Assembly: GCA_003670425.1 (NCBI GenBank)
Contig: QWRL01000114.1
Span: 1-7,591, forward strand
Direction: 5' to 3'
Source: Chloroflexota bacterium
GTDB taxonomy: Bacteria; Chloroflexota; Anaerolineae; Anaerolineales; UBA11657
Length of the DNA stretch: 7,591 bases
This document shows positions 1-5,787 of this stretch, in pieces. Under the pieces are notes generated by a model, which was not told where the DNA came from, ran no database searches, and worked only from the letters and a program-made list of their open reading frames with translations. Position 1 is the stretch's first letter. Every line of letters begins with the position of its first letter. Made by a program: the position numbers and the translations under genes.

Positions 1-1
1 G

Positions 2-493
2 CTGGCGTTGGCCTGGCGCAGCACATCCGCCTGCCGGGTGCGGGGCGTGGCTGCCGGCACCGGGCGGCTTGCTCGCTCGCTGCGGCGCAAGCGCGCCTTT
101 GCAGGAGTGGTGGTGAATCTGGATCTTTCAAAAGCCATGCTGCTGCACACCCGCCACCACCAAGCGCAGCACGCGCGGCGCGTCCAGCGCGTTCAGAGTC
201 CGGCAGACCGGCTGCCATTTGCAGACAGTACCTTTCATGCCGTCAGCTTTTTGGAGGCGCTGGAGTTTTTGCCGGACCGCAAGGCAGCCGCGCGCGAGGC
301 TGTGCGCGTATTGCGGCCCGGCGGATGGCTGCTGCTATCCAACCGCGTTGGCCCGGATGTGCCGTGGCTGGCGCGCATGACATTTTCACGCCCCGAATTT
401 CGGGCAGTGCTCGCGGAGCTGGGCCTGCAAGACATTGATGTGCAGCCGTGGGAACTGGACTACGATCTTGCATGGGCGCGCAAGCCCGCCTGA
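2..493 (+). CDS. SAM-dependent methyltransferase, C-terminal part (5' end outside the window)
   Basis: This is the C-terminal 163 codons of a class I SAM-dependent methyltransferase of the Methyltransf_11 type; its start lies left of the window. Visible landmarks in order are the glycine-rich SAM loop VAAGTGRLA (about 47-73), the acidic end of strand 2 in NLDLSKAML (about 115-141), the post-II segment LPFADSTFHAVSFLEALEF, and motif III/post-III VLRPGGWLLLSN. The substrate cannot be read from the sequence. The residues before the glycine loop read R-V-R-G-V, where the family usually has R-V-L-D-V, so the customary acidic residue is missing. A TTG at position 8 could be called as a start, but that would cut away the first strand of the fold, so it is more likely an internal codon. 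The stop lies about 200 nt before argS on the same strand. The general fold is fairly sure; the specific function is unknown. Confidence 0.8.
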   Translation: MALAWRSTSACRVRGVAAGTGRLARSLRRKRAFAGVVVNLDLSKAMLLHTRHHQAQHARRVQRVQSPADRLPFADSTFHAVSFLEALEFLPDRKAAAREAVRVLRPGGWLLLSNRVGPDVPWLARMTFSRPEFRAVLAELGLQDIDVQPWELDYDLAWARKPA

Positions 494-690
494 CGCAGAC
501 AGCCCAAAACCCCGCAAATCAAGCGCTGCTGAATGCTACAATACGCGCGCCCAAGCAGCGGTTGCGCTTCGGCTCCCCCGTTCCAAACTTACATTGTGGC
601 CCGCGTCAAACACCAGCTTCCGAGTCCGACTGCATGCCCGCGATTCTGCAGCGCCCGGCGCTTGCTGTCGATAAGCGAGCTCAGATAATA
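494..690 (+). other. Non-coding leader region between the methyltransferase gene and argS
   Basis: This gap holds the promoter candidate at 534-542 and two small hairpins. The first, at 553-569, pairs AAGC and GC with GC and GCTT, with one bulged A and a GGTT loop, close after the predicted transcript start. The second, at 659-677, pairs CGCTT with AAGCG around a 9-nt loop, just upstream of the preferred argS start. The argS frame is open through this stretch (from 448), but it runs into the methyltransferase gene and has no family-like sequence. I see no T-box or other known riboswitch pattern. Confidence 0.4.
534..542 (+). promoter_or_regulatory. Candidate extended -10 promoter for argS
   Basis: TGCTACAAT matches the extended -10 form TGnTATAAT with one mismatch. 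No good -35 hexamer is seen 16-18 nt upstream (GCAAAT at 514-519). Transcription would start near 549, giving a leader of about 85-140 nt before argS. The same TACAAT hexamer stands before the lipoprotein gene at 5720. Inference from motif only. Confidence 0.35.
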
Positions 691-2343
691 TTGAACAACT
701 CACCACAGCGCATTCCAGCCGCGCTGTCTGCGCTGCTGCTGCAAGGCGCGCTTGCAGCCCAGCATGCCGGCACGCTGCCCGCGTGTGAGCTGCCCGAGAG
801 CGCACCAGTCGCACCCGCCAAAAATCCCCTGTGGGGCGACTTCTCTTCGGCACTGCCATTGCAGCTGGCAAAGACAACCGGCGCAAAGCCGGCAGACTTG
901 GCAGCTGCCATTCAAGCCTGCATTCCCGCCAGCGCGCTGGTGCAGCACACCGGCTGTTCAGCGCCCGGCTTCATCAACTTCACACTGGCGCCGGCCTGGC
1001 TGGCGCAGCAAGTGCAGCGCATTCTGGAGCGCGGATTAGCCTATGCGGACTTAGATTTTGGCCGCGATAAAAAAGCGCAGGTGGAATTTGTGAGCGCCAA
1101 TCCAACGGGGCCGCTCTCAGTCGGGCGCGGGCGCGGCGGTGCCATCGGGGACACGCTGGCGAATGTGCTGGCCGCGGCCGGCTATGACGTGACGCGCGAG
1201 TATTACTTTAACAATGCGGGGCGCCAGATGCGCGTGCTTGGCGAATCGCTGCAAGTGCGCGTGCTGCATGCGCTTGGCCTGCCTGCCGAGCTTACCGCGG
1301 AACATTACCAGGGCGAGTATCTTTCTGACTTGGCGCAGAAGCTGGTTGCCGCGCACGGCGCTGCGCTGGCCAGCGAAAGTGTGGAGTACTTCAAGGACCT
1401 GGCCGAGGCCGATATGTTTGCGAACATTCGCGCCACACTTTCGCGCCTCAACATCAAGATGGATGTGTTCTTCAACGAGAACTCATTGTATGCGGATGGC
1501 AGCCTGGAGCGCGTGCTGCAGCAATTGCGCACAGCCGGTTACTTGTATGACCAGGAGGGAGCCGTGTGGTTTGCCGCCACACGCTGCGGTGGGCCAGAAG
1601 ACCGCGTGCTGGTGAAGTCCACGGGCGAGCCCACCTACCGGCTGCCGGACATTGCCTACCACTGCAACAAACTGGCGCGCGGCTTTGACTTGATTGTGGA
1701 TGTGCTGGGCGCGGATCACAAAGACGCATTCCCGGATGTAATGCGCGGGCTGCAGGCACTGGGCCATACCGCCAGCAACATCCGCCTCCTGATGAACCAG
1801 TTTGTAACCGTGAAGGGCGAGCGCATGAGCACGCGCGCCGGCCGCTTCACCACGCTTGATGCGCTGATGGACGAGGTAGGCGCCGATGTGGTGCGCTTCT
1901 TTCTGCTGATGCGCTCCGCCGAAAGCCACCTGGAATTTGACCTGGACCTCGCGCTCGAGCAGAACGAAAAAAATCCGGTGTTCTACGTGCAATACGCGCA
2001 CGCGCGCCTGTGCAGCGTGCTGCGCAAAGCGGCCGCAGAAGGCCTTGGCGGCGGCCCGAACACGGCCCAACTGACGCACACCACAGAACACACATTGGTG
2101 CGCCGCCTGCTGGAGCTGCCGGAAATTTTGGAACTGGTGGTGCGCGAGCTTGCGCCGCATCACCTCACAACCTATGCGCGCGAGTTGGCCGGCACAGTGC
2201 ACGCCTTCTACCGCGACTGCCGCATTGTGGATTCCGCGCAGCCCGCGCAGACCGCGGCGCGCCTTTCGCTGGTGGAAGCTGCGCGCATCGGGCTGGCGCG
2301 CGCGTTGCAACTGCTGGGTGTGGCAGCGCCGCAAGAAATGTGA
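691..2343 (+). CDS. argS: Arginyl-tRNA synthetase (ArgRS)
   Basis: ArgRS is the cytoplasmic class I enzyme that joins arginine to tRNA-Arg using ATP. From the 691 start it has 550 residues, within the usual family range. In order: the N-terminal ArgRS-specific helical domain (about 1-100), the Rossmann core opening with VEFVSANPTGPL (from residue 131), the family signature REYYFNNAGRQM (from 169), a KMSKS-equivalent loop read as MSTRAGRFTTLD (from 379), FFLLMRSAESHLEFDLDLA, and a DALR anticodon-binding domain with NPVFYVQYAHARL (from about 428). The HIGH motif reads S-V-G-R (143-146) rather than H-x-G-H. The start is uncertain. TTG 691 puts the first helix at the usual distance from the N terminus, and the codons just before it include two consecutive ATA, unusual in this GC-rich gene. 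ATG 634 adds 19 residues. Neither has a strong Shine-Dalgarno sequence. The identification itself is near certain. Confidence 0.93.
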   Translation: MNNSPQRIPAALSALLLQGALAAQHAGTLPACELPESAPVAPAKNPLWGDFSSALPLQLAKTTGAKPADLAAAIQACIPASALVQHTGCSAPGFINFTLAPAWLAQQVQRILERGLAYADLDFGRDKKAQVEFVSANPTGPLSVGRGRGGAIGDTLANVLAAAGYDVTREYYFNNAGRQMRVLGESLQVRVLHALGLPAELTAEHYQGEYLSDLAQKLVAAHGAALASESVEYFKDLAEADMFANIRATLSRLNIKMDVFFNENSLYADGSLERVLQQLRTAGYLYDQEGAVWFAATRCGGPEDRVLVKSTGEPTYRLPDIAYHCNKLARGFDLIVDVLGADHKDAFPDVMRGLQALGHTASNIRLLMNQFVTVKGERMSTRAGRFTTLDALMDEVGADVVRFFLLMRSAESHLEFDLDLALEQNEKNPVFYVQYAHARLCSVLRKAAAEGLGGGPNTAQLTHTTEHTLVRRLLELPEILELVVRELAPHHLTTYARELAGTVHAFYRDCRIVDSAQPAQTAARLSLVEAARIGLARALQLLGVAAPQEM

Positions 2344-2350
2344 ACAGAGT

Positions 2351-2373
2351 CCGGCCACCCGATTGTTGGCCGG
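2351..2373 (+). terminator. Hairpin between argS and dcd, possible terminator or processing site
   Basis: CCGGCCA pairs perfectly with TGGCCGG (7 bp, 9-nt loop), starting 7 nt after the argS stop. No T-tract follows (CATAAATCAA), so it is not a canonical intrinsic terminator. It may attenuate, stabilise or process an argS-dcd transcript. Confidence 0.4.
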
Positions 2374-2390
2374 CATAAATCAAACTTAGC

Positions 2391-2397
2391 GAGGAAA
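2391..2397 (+). promoter_or_regulatory. Ribosome binding site of dcd
   Basis: GAGGAAA precedes the ATG at 2403; the GAGG core ends 8 nt before it. This is the clearest Shine-Dalgarno sequence in the window and fixes the dcd start. It contrasts with the lipoprotein genes, which have weak or no such sequence. Confidence 0.75.
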
Positions 2398-2402
2398 ATC
2401 TA

Positions 2403-2957
2403 ATGGGCTTAAAGTCTGACAACTGGATCCGAAAGATGGCGCGCGAGCAGCGCATGATTGAACCATTCGTGGAGAATCAGGTGCGCGGCGGCTGCATCTC
2501 CTATGGTGTCTCCTCTTACGGCTATGACATCCGCGTCACCAACGAGTTCAAAATCTTCACCAACGTGCACTCCACCGTGGTGGACCCGAAGGCGTTTGAC
2601 GAACGCTCGATGGTGGACTTTACCGGCGACGTGTGCGTAATTCCGCCCAACTCATTTGCGCTGTCGCGCACGGTGGAGTACTTTCGCATTCCGCGCGGCG
2701 TGCTCACGCTGTGTGTTGGCAAAAGCACCTATGCCCGCTGCGGCATCATCACCAACGTCACGCCGTTTGAGCCGGAGTGGGAGGGCTTTGTCACTCTGGA
2801 GATTTCCAACACTACGCCGCTGCCCGCCCGCATTTACGCCAATGAGGGCATTGCGCAGGTATTGTTTTTTGAGGGTGACGAAATGTGCGCCACCTCGTAT
2901 GCGGACCGCAAGGGGAAGTACCAAGGGCAGCAAACAATTGTGCTGCCAAAAGTTTAG
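2403..2957 (+). CDS. dcd: dCTP deaminase
   Basis: Dcd deaminates dCTP to dUTP, feeding dUMP and thus dTTP synthesis in the cytoplasm. The 184-residue length fits the family. Recognisable blocks are SYGVSSYGYDIRV (33-45), FTNVHSTVVDPKAFDE, GDVCVIPPNSFALSRTVEYF, the active-site loop GKSTYARCGI with S108 and R112, TLEISNTTPLP with the likely catalytic E133, and the C-terminal nucleotide-covering segment GKYQGQ (171-176). S108, R112 and E133 correspond to S111, R115 and E138 of E. coli Dcd by motif alignment. The overall sequence resembles the roughly 188-residue Pseudomonas-type form more than the E. coli form, with a shorter loop near residue 28. Whether it also has dUTPase activity, as some family members do, cannot be told. 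It lies 59 nt after argS on the same strand, and the pair may be cotranscribed despite the hairpin between them. Confidence 0.95.
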   Translation: MGLKSDNWIRKMAREQRMIEPFVENQVRGGCISYGVSSYGYDIRVTNEFKIFTNVHSTVVDPKAFDERSMVDFTGDVCVIPPNSFALSRTVEYFRIPRGVLTLCVGKSTYARCGIITNVTPFEPEWEGFVTLEISNTTPLPARIYANEGIAQVLFFEGDEMCATSYADRKGKYQGQQTIVLPKV

Positions 2958-2969
2958 TACCCGCTAAAA

Positions 2970-3027
2970 GCGCAGGCTCGTTCTCGATTAAGCTGCGGGC
3001 TCAGCCCCCTGCTTCAACGAGCTGCGC
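2970..3027. terminator. Large two-part imperfect hairpin between convergent genes
   Basis: An outer stem pairs GCGCAG+CTCGTT (2970-2982, one bulged G) with AACGAGCTGCGC (3016-3027), 12 base pairs. Inside it, AAGC-TGCGGGC (2990-3001) pairs with GCCCCCTGCTT (3004-3014) around a tiny loop, with two mismatches. It begins 13 nt after the dcd stop and lies 55 nt beyond the stop of the converging minus-strand gene. Neither side has a T-run. I infer a bidirectional terminator, or a transcript-end stabiliser, for the dcd side. Confidence 0.5.
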
Positions 3028-3031
3028 CCGA

Positions 3032-3058
3032 AGCGTGCACCATTGCGCAGTGCAAGCT
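3032..3058 (-). terminator. Hairpin downstream of the minus-strand PD40 lipoprotein gene
   Basis: AGC-G-TGCAC (3032-3040) pairs with GTGCA-A-GCT (3050-3058), 8 pairs with one G.A mismatch and a 9-nt loop. It lies 23 nt past the stop codon of the gene ending at 3082 and abuts the larger hairpin at 2970-3027. No T-run follows. Likely part of the convergent termination region. Confidence 0.35.
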
Positions 3059-3081
3059 GCGCTGCTAAAGCAGTTGACTGG

Positions 3082-4377
3082 TTACCAGCCGGACCAAAAT
3101 GCAAACTGCCCGTCCATAAGAAAATCGGGCTCGCGCTTGCCAGTTGTATCCACAGCATAGACCGCCGGTTTGCCATCATGCATGGCATTAATTACAAGAT
3201 ACCGGCTGTCAGGCGACCACAGCGAGCCGGAGCGCTGGTACTGGTCAAAGTGCGGCAGGATTTGTGACATGAATGCCGGTGCGGGCTCAAAGTTTGCGAT
3301 CTCCTGAACAGCTTGAGACTCCGCAGTCATGATGCTCAGCGAAAGCAGCAGGCGCTGGCCATCTTCACCGGCATCGGCGGGCACAACGCGCGGTGTTAAG
3401 TATGCGATGCGCTCACCAGCCGGATCCCAATAAAACGCCAGCACCTTCTCGATCACCGTCTCAGAGCGCACTGGAGATTCCGGATCGGACAGGTCGAACA
3501 AGCTGAATGTGCCGAGCGGGCCGCCTTCAGCGGGGCCGCCATCCAAAAATCCAAGCTGTTCTCCATCTGCCGACCACTCAAACGCAACCGCGCCGCCTGC
3601 CGTACGCGCGAGCACCTGTCGCTTGCCACTCTCGTTGTCGCGCAGAACGAGGGTGTCAGTGCCGCCGTCTTCAACTGCAAGCACCACGTACTTTCCGTCC
3701 GGGGAATAGGCAGGCGCTCGAAAATATGCGGGGGGAGCGCCAATCTCGCGCGCATCAACGCCCGTGGCAACCGTGGCAAAAGTGAGCTTGCCATCTGCTG
3801 GCTGCTGCCCGCGGCTGCCCGTGTTGGACACCAGCGCGCTGCTGTCCGGTGCCCACGCCCAATAGTACGGGCGGCCACGGCCAACGCTCACCGCAGCGCC
3901 GCCGTCGGCACTCACAACATCCAGCGCGTAATTGTTGTCGCGCGCACTGCCGCTCAACATGCTCACGCGCTTGCTGTCCGGCAGCCAGTACAGGTAGAAC
4001 GGGCGCAAATCCGGATCAGAGAATATGCGGTTGAGCCCGCTGCCATCACTGTTCGCCACAAACACCGCCACTGGCGGCTGCCCGTCAGTTTTGGAGTAGC
4101 CCACAAACGCCACGCGTTTTGCATCTGGCGACCACGCCGGATAGTAGTAGGCCGCGCTGTCACCCGCATCTGTGGTGAGCGCGCGCACATCTTCGCCCGC
4201 CTGGTTCATGGTGTAGATGTTGCCGTCGAGGCCGGCATAAACAATGCGGCCGGCGCTGCGTTCAAACATGCGCAGCAGGCTGCTTTCGGGCAGGCGCACA
4301 CGGCTGCATGCCGCCAAGAGCGCTGCACACAGCAGTGCGGCAGCCGCCCGCATCACGAGCCGCGTTTTCAGCGCCAT
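3082..4377 (-). CDS. Predicted lipoprotein with a seven-bladed PD40 (TolB-like) beta-propeller
   Basis: A 431-residue predicted lipoprotein of unknown function. The N terminus has basic residues, a hydrophobic Ala/Leu stretch and the lipobox LLAAC, with Cys24 as the lipidation site. It is then exported and membrane-anchored. The rest carries seven PD40-type motifs of the form W-S-P-D-x-x-x-h-h-h, near residues 80, 128, 172, 221, 265, 314 and 384, matching a seven-bladed propeller. The blade with YWDPAGERIAYL is the most diverged. Before the last blade stands LPHFDQYQRSGSLWSPDSRYLV, also found in slightly changed form in the neighbour. The ATG at 4377 is preferred over a GTG six bases upstream. 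It overlaps the previous gene's stop by 10 nt, so translation is probably coupled. No enzyme motif is seen; a binding or scaffold role is only inference. Confidence 0.8.
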   Translation of the reverse strand: MALKTRLVMRAAAALLCAALLAACSRVRLPESSLLRMFERSAGRIVYAGLDGNIYTMNQAGEDVRALTTDAGDSAAYYYPAWSPDAKRVAFVGYSKTDGQPPVAVFVANSDGSGLNRIFSDPDLRPFYLYWLPDSKRVSMLSGSARDNNYALDVVSADGGAAVSVGRGRPYYWAWAPDSSALVSNTGSRGQQPADGKLTFATVATGVDAREIGAPPAYFRAPAYSPDGKYVVLAVEDGGTDTLVLRDNESGKRQVLARTAGGAVAFEWSADGEQLGFLDGGPAEGGPLGTFSLFDLSDPESPVRSETVIEKVLAFYWDPAGERIAYLTPRVVPADAGEDGQRLLLSLSIMTAESQAVQEIANFEPAPAFMSQILPHFDQYQRSGSLWSPDSRYLVINAMHDGKPAVYAVDTTGKREPDFLMDGQFAFWSGW

Positions 4378-5720
4378 GACCACACCGCCAAAGTGCCCGC
4401 TTCCAACAAGCGCGGCGCAAAATCACCATCCGCCTGTGCCACCGCAATCCGCGGGCCGCTTTGCGTTTGCACGGGCATCACAAGATAGCGGTTGTCCGGC
4501 GACCATAACGTAAGCGTGCGTTGATGCTGGTCAAAGAACGGCAGCAGGCCCGTGAACTGCGGCGTGGGCGTGAACTCAAAGAGTTTGCGGCTGACACCTT
4601 TTTCCACATCAAGCACCAGCAGCGTAAGCAGCTGCACGGGCGCGGCTTCATCCGCCGCCGCGGCTTCGCCCAGCTGCGCATCAAAATAGGCAACATGCCT
4701 GCCATCGGGCGACCACCAATAGGCAACTACCTGCTCCTCTGCACTCACGAACGGCGCCGCACTTTCACCGTCTTCATCCACCCGGCGCACATGCAGCGCG
4801 CCCAAGGCTGCAAAGCGCGCCTGCGCACTGGATACCCATGCCACACGCGTGCCATCCGGCGACCAATCAAAAGCCGCGCGGCCTTGCAGGGAACCAAGCT
4901 CGCGCTGCTGATTGTCATTGCGATTCAACATTAGCAGCGCGGTGGCGCCTTGCGCACCCTCCCCGCCCACCAGCCACCGGCTGCCATCCGGTGAGATGGC
5001 GGGTGCCTGAAAGTTTCCCGGCACCGCGTCCAGGGCTTCTTCAATTATTTCCGCACCCAGCGTGAGGCGCACCAGGCGCGCTCCGGCCTTTACCTCGCGC
5101 GCGCCATTGGCATGCACCAGCATGCCGGCAGCCGAGGGCTCCCACGCCCAAAACAATGGCTGGCCACTATCGATGATCTCCGACTTGCCGCTCGTCACAT
5201 CGGTCAAATGCAGCACCGCGCTGTTGCCGTCCATCTGCGCCGAAAGATATGCCAGCGCCCGCCCGTCCGGCGCCCAATACAAGAACACGGGCAGCAGGCG
5301 GTCACTTGTAAAAATTTCTTTTACCCCGGTGCCGTCGCTCTTGCCTACGAACAAGTGCGCCTGCACATCCGACTCTTTGGTGCCGCTGTAGCTTACAAAC
5401 GCAATCTGGCTGCCATCGCGAGCCCAGGTAACGTGGCCGTAATAACGGAGATTGCCGTCCTTGTTTTCGGCATCCTTTGTGACCTGAAAAATATTTTGGC
5501 CGGCTTGGTTCATCGTAAAGATGTTCCCATCAGTACCAATGTAAGCAATTAGACCGGACTTTTGCTCCAATGAGCCGAGCAGCCGGCTTTGGGGAATTGT
5601 GAAACTGCGTTCTGAAGCGGATTTGATCCGGTCACAGCCGGCCAGAACCAACAGCGCCAAGCAGGCAGCACCGCCCAAGCGGAGAAGTTTGAATGTGCGC
5701 TGCGCTGCGGACTTCAGCAT
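4368..5720 (-). CDS. Predicted lipoprotein with a seven-bladed PD40 beta-propeller, paralogue of its downstream neighbour
   Basis: A 450-residue predicted lipoprotein, function unknown. The signal peptide has a K/R n-region, a hydrophobic core and the lipobox LVLAGC with Cys29. Seven PD40 motifs start near residues 98, 148, 192, 241, 285, 335 and 405; the third (AWEPSAAGMLVH) has lost the usual P-D pair. Shared blocks with the downstream gene include DGNI-[FY]-TMNQAG, FLYW or YLYW-x-PD, and FDQ-[HY]-QR ... LWSPD-[NS]-RYLV, so the two arose by tandem duplication. An Ala-rich, acidic insert near residues 349-361 sits before the last blade. The frame is open upstream to 5870, but ATG 5720 gives a proper signal peptide and avoids overlap with the upstream gene. 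No Shine-Dalgarno sequence precedes it, and a -10-like TACAAT lies six bases before the ATG, suggesting a leaderless start. It overlaps the next gene by 10 nt. Confidence 0.82.
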   Translation of the reverse strand: MLKSAAQRTFKLLRLGGAACLALLVLAGCDRIKSASERSFTIPQSRLLGSLEQKSGLIAYIGTDGNIFTMNQAGQNIFQVTKDAENKDGNLRYYGHVTWARDGSQIAFVSYSGTKESDVQAHLFVGKSDGTGVKEIFTSDRLLPVFLYWAPDGRALAYLSAQMDGNSAVLHLTDVTSGKSEIIDSGQPLFWAWEPSAAGMLVHANGAREVKAGARLVRLTLGAEIIEEALDAVPGNFQAPAISPDGSRWLVGGEGAQGATALLMLNRNDNQQRELGSLQGRAAFDWSPDGTRVAWVSSAQARFAALGALHVRRVDEDGESAAPFVSAEEQVVAYWWSPDGRHVAYFDAQLGEAAAADEAAPVQLLTLLVLDVEKGVSRKLFEFTPTPQFTGLLPFFDQHQRTLTLWSPDNRYLVMPVQTQSGPRIAVAQADGDFAPRLLEAGTLAVWSWR

Positions 5721-5726
5721 GGTTGG

Positions 5727-5732
5727 ATTGTA
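5727..5732 (-). promoter_or_regulatory. Candidate -10 element placing transcription at the ATG (leaderless)
   Basis: On the minus strand TACAAT is followed by CCAACC and then the ATG at 5720, so transcription would begin at or within a few bases of the start codon. The 20 nt before the ATG contain no purine-rich ribosome binding site. No convincing -35 is found at 15-18 nt. Inference from spacing alone. Confidence 0.4.
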
Positions 5733-5765
5733 TCTCAACCAATTCAATGCAGCGCCGCGCGCAGG

Positions 5766-5783
5766 AAGCTTTATGCGCAGCTT
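5766..5783 (-). terminator. Weak hairpin after the repeat-module lipoprotein gene
   Basis: AAGCT (5766-5770) pairs with AGCTT (5779-5783) around an 8-nt loop, beginning 4 nt beyond the stop codon of the gene ending at 5788. Five base pairs without a T-run is weak. Its position just after a stop is the reason for listing it. Confidence 0.2.
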
Positions 5784-5787
5784 GGAA

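Noticed and set aside
595..610. T-box-like GTGGCCCGCG in the argS leader
   Set aside because: It lacks bases of the conserved GTGGnACCGCG core, and no specifier loop or following terminator is seen.
662..689. TTGCTG-16-GATAAT as an argS promoter
   Set aside because: The -35 matches at only three positions, and transcription would start inside the argS coding sequence for a TTG start at 691.
448..690. N-terminal extension of argS back to position 448
   Set aside because: It overlaps the methyltransferase end by 46 nt, has no ArgRS-like sequence, and spans the promoter candidate.
1483..2376. 297-codon open frame on the minus strand across argS
   Set aside because: It is wholly antisense to a well-identified argS, has a His/Gln/Ala-rich composition typical of the complement of GC-rich coding sequence, and shows no family motif.
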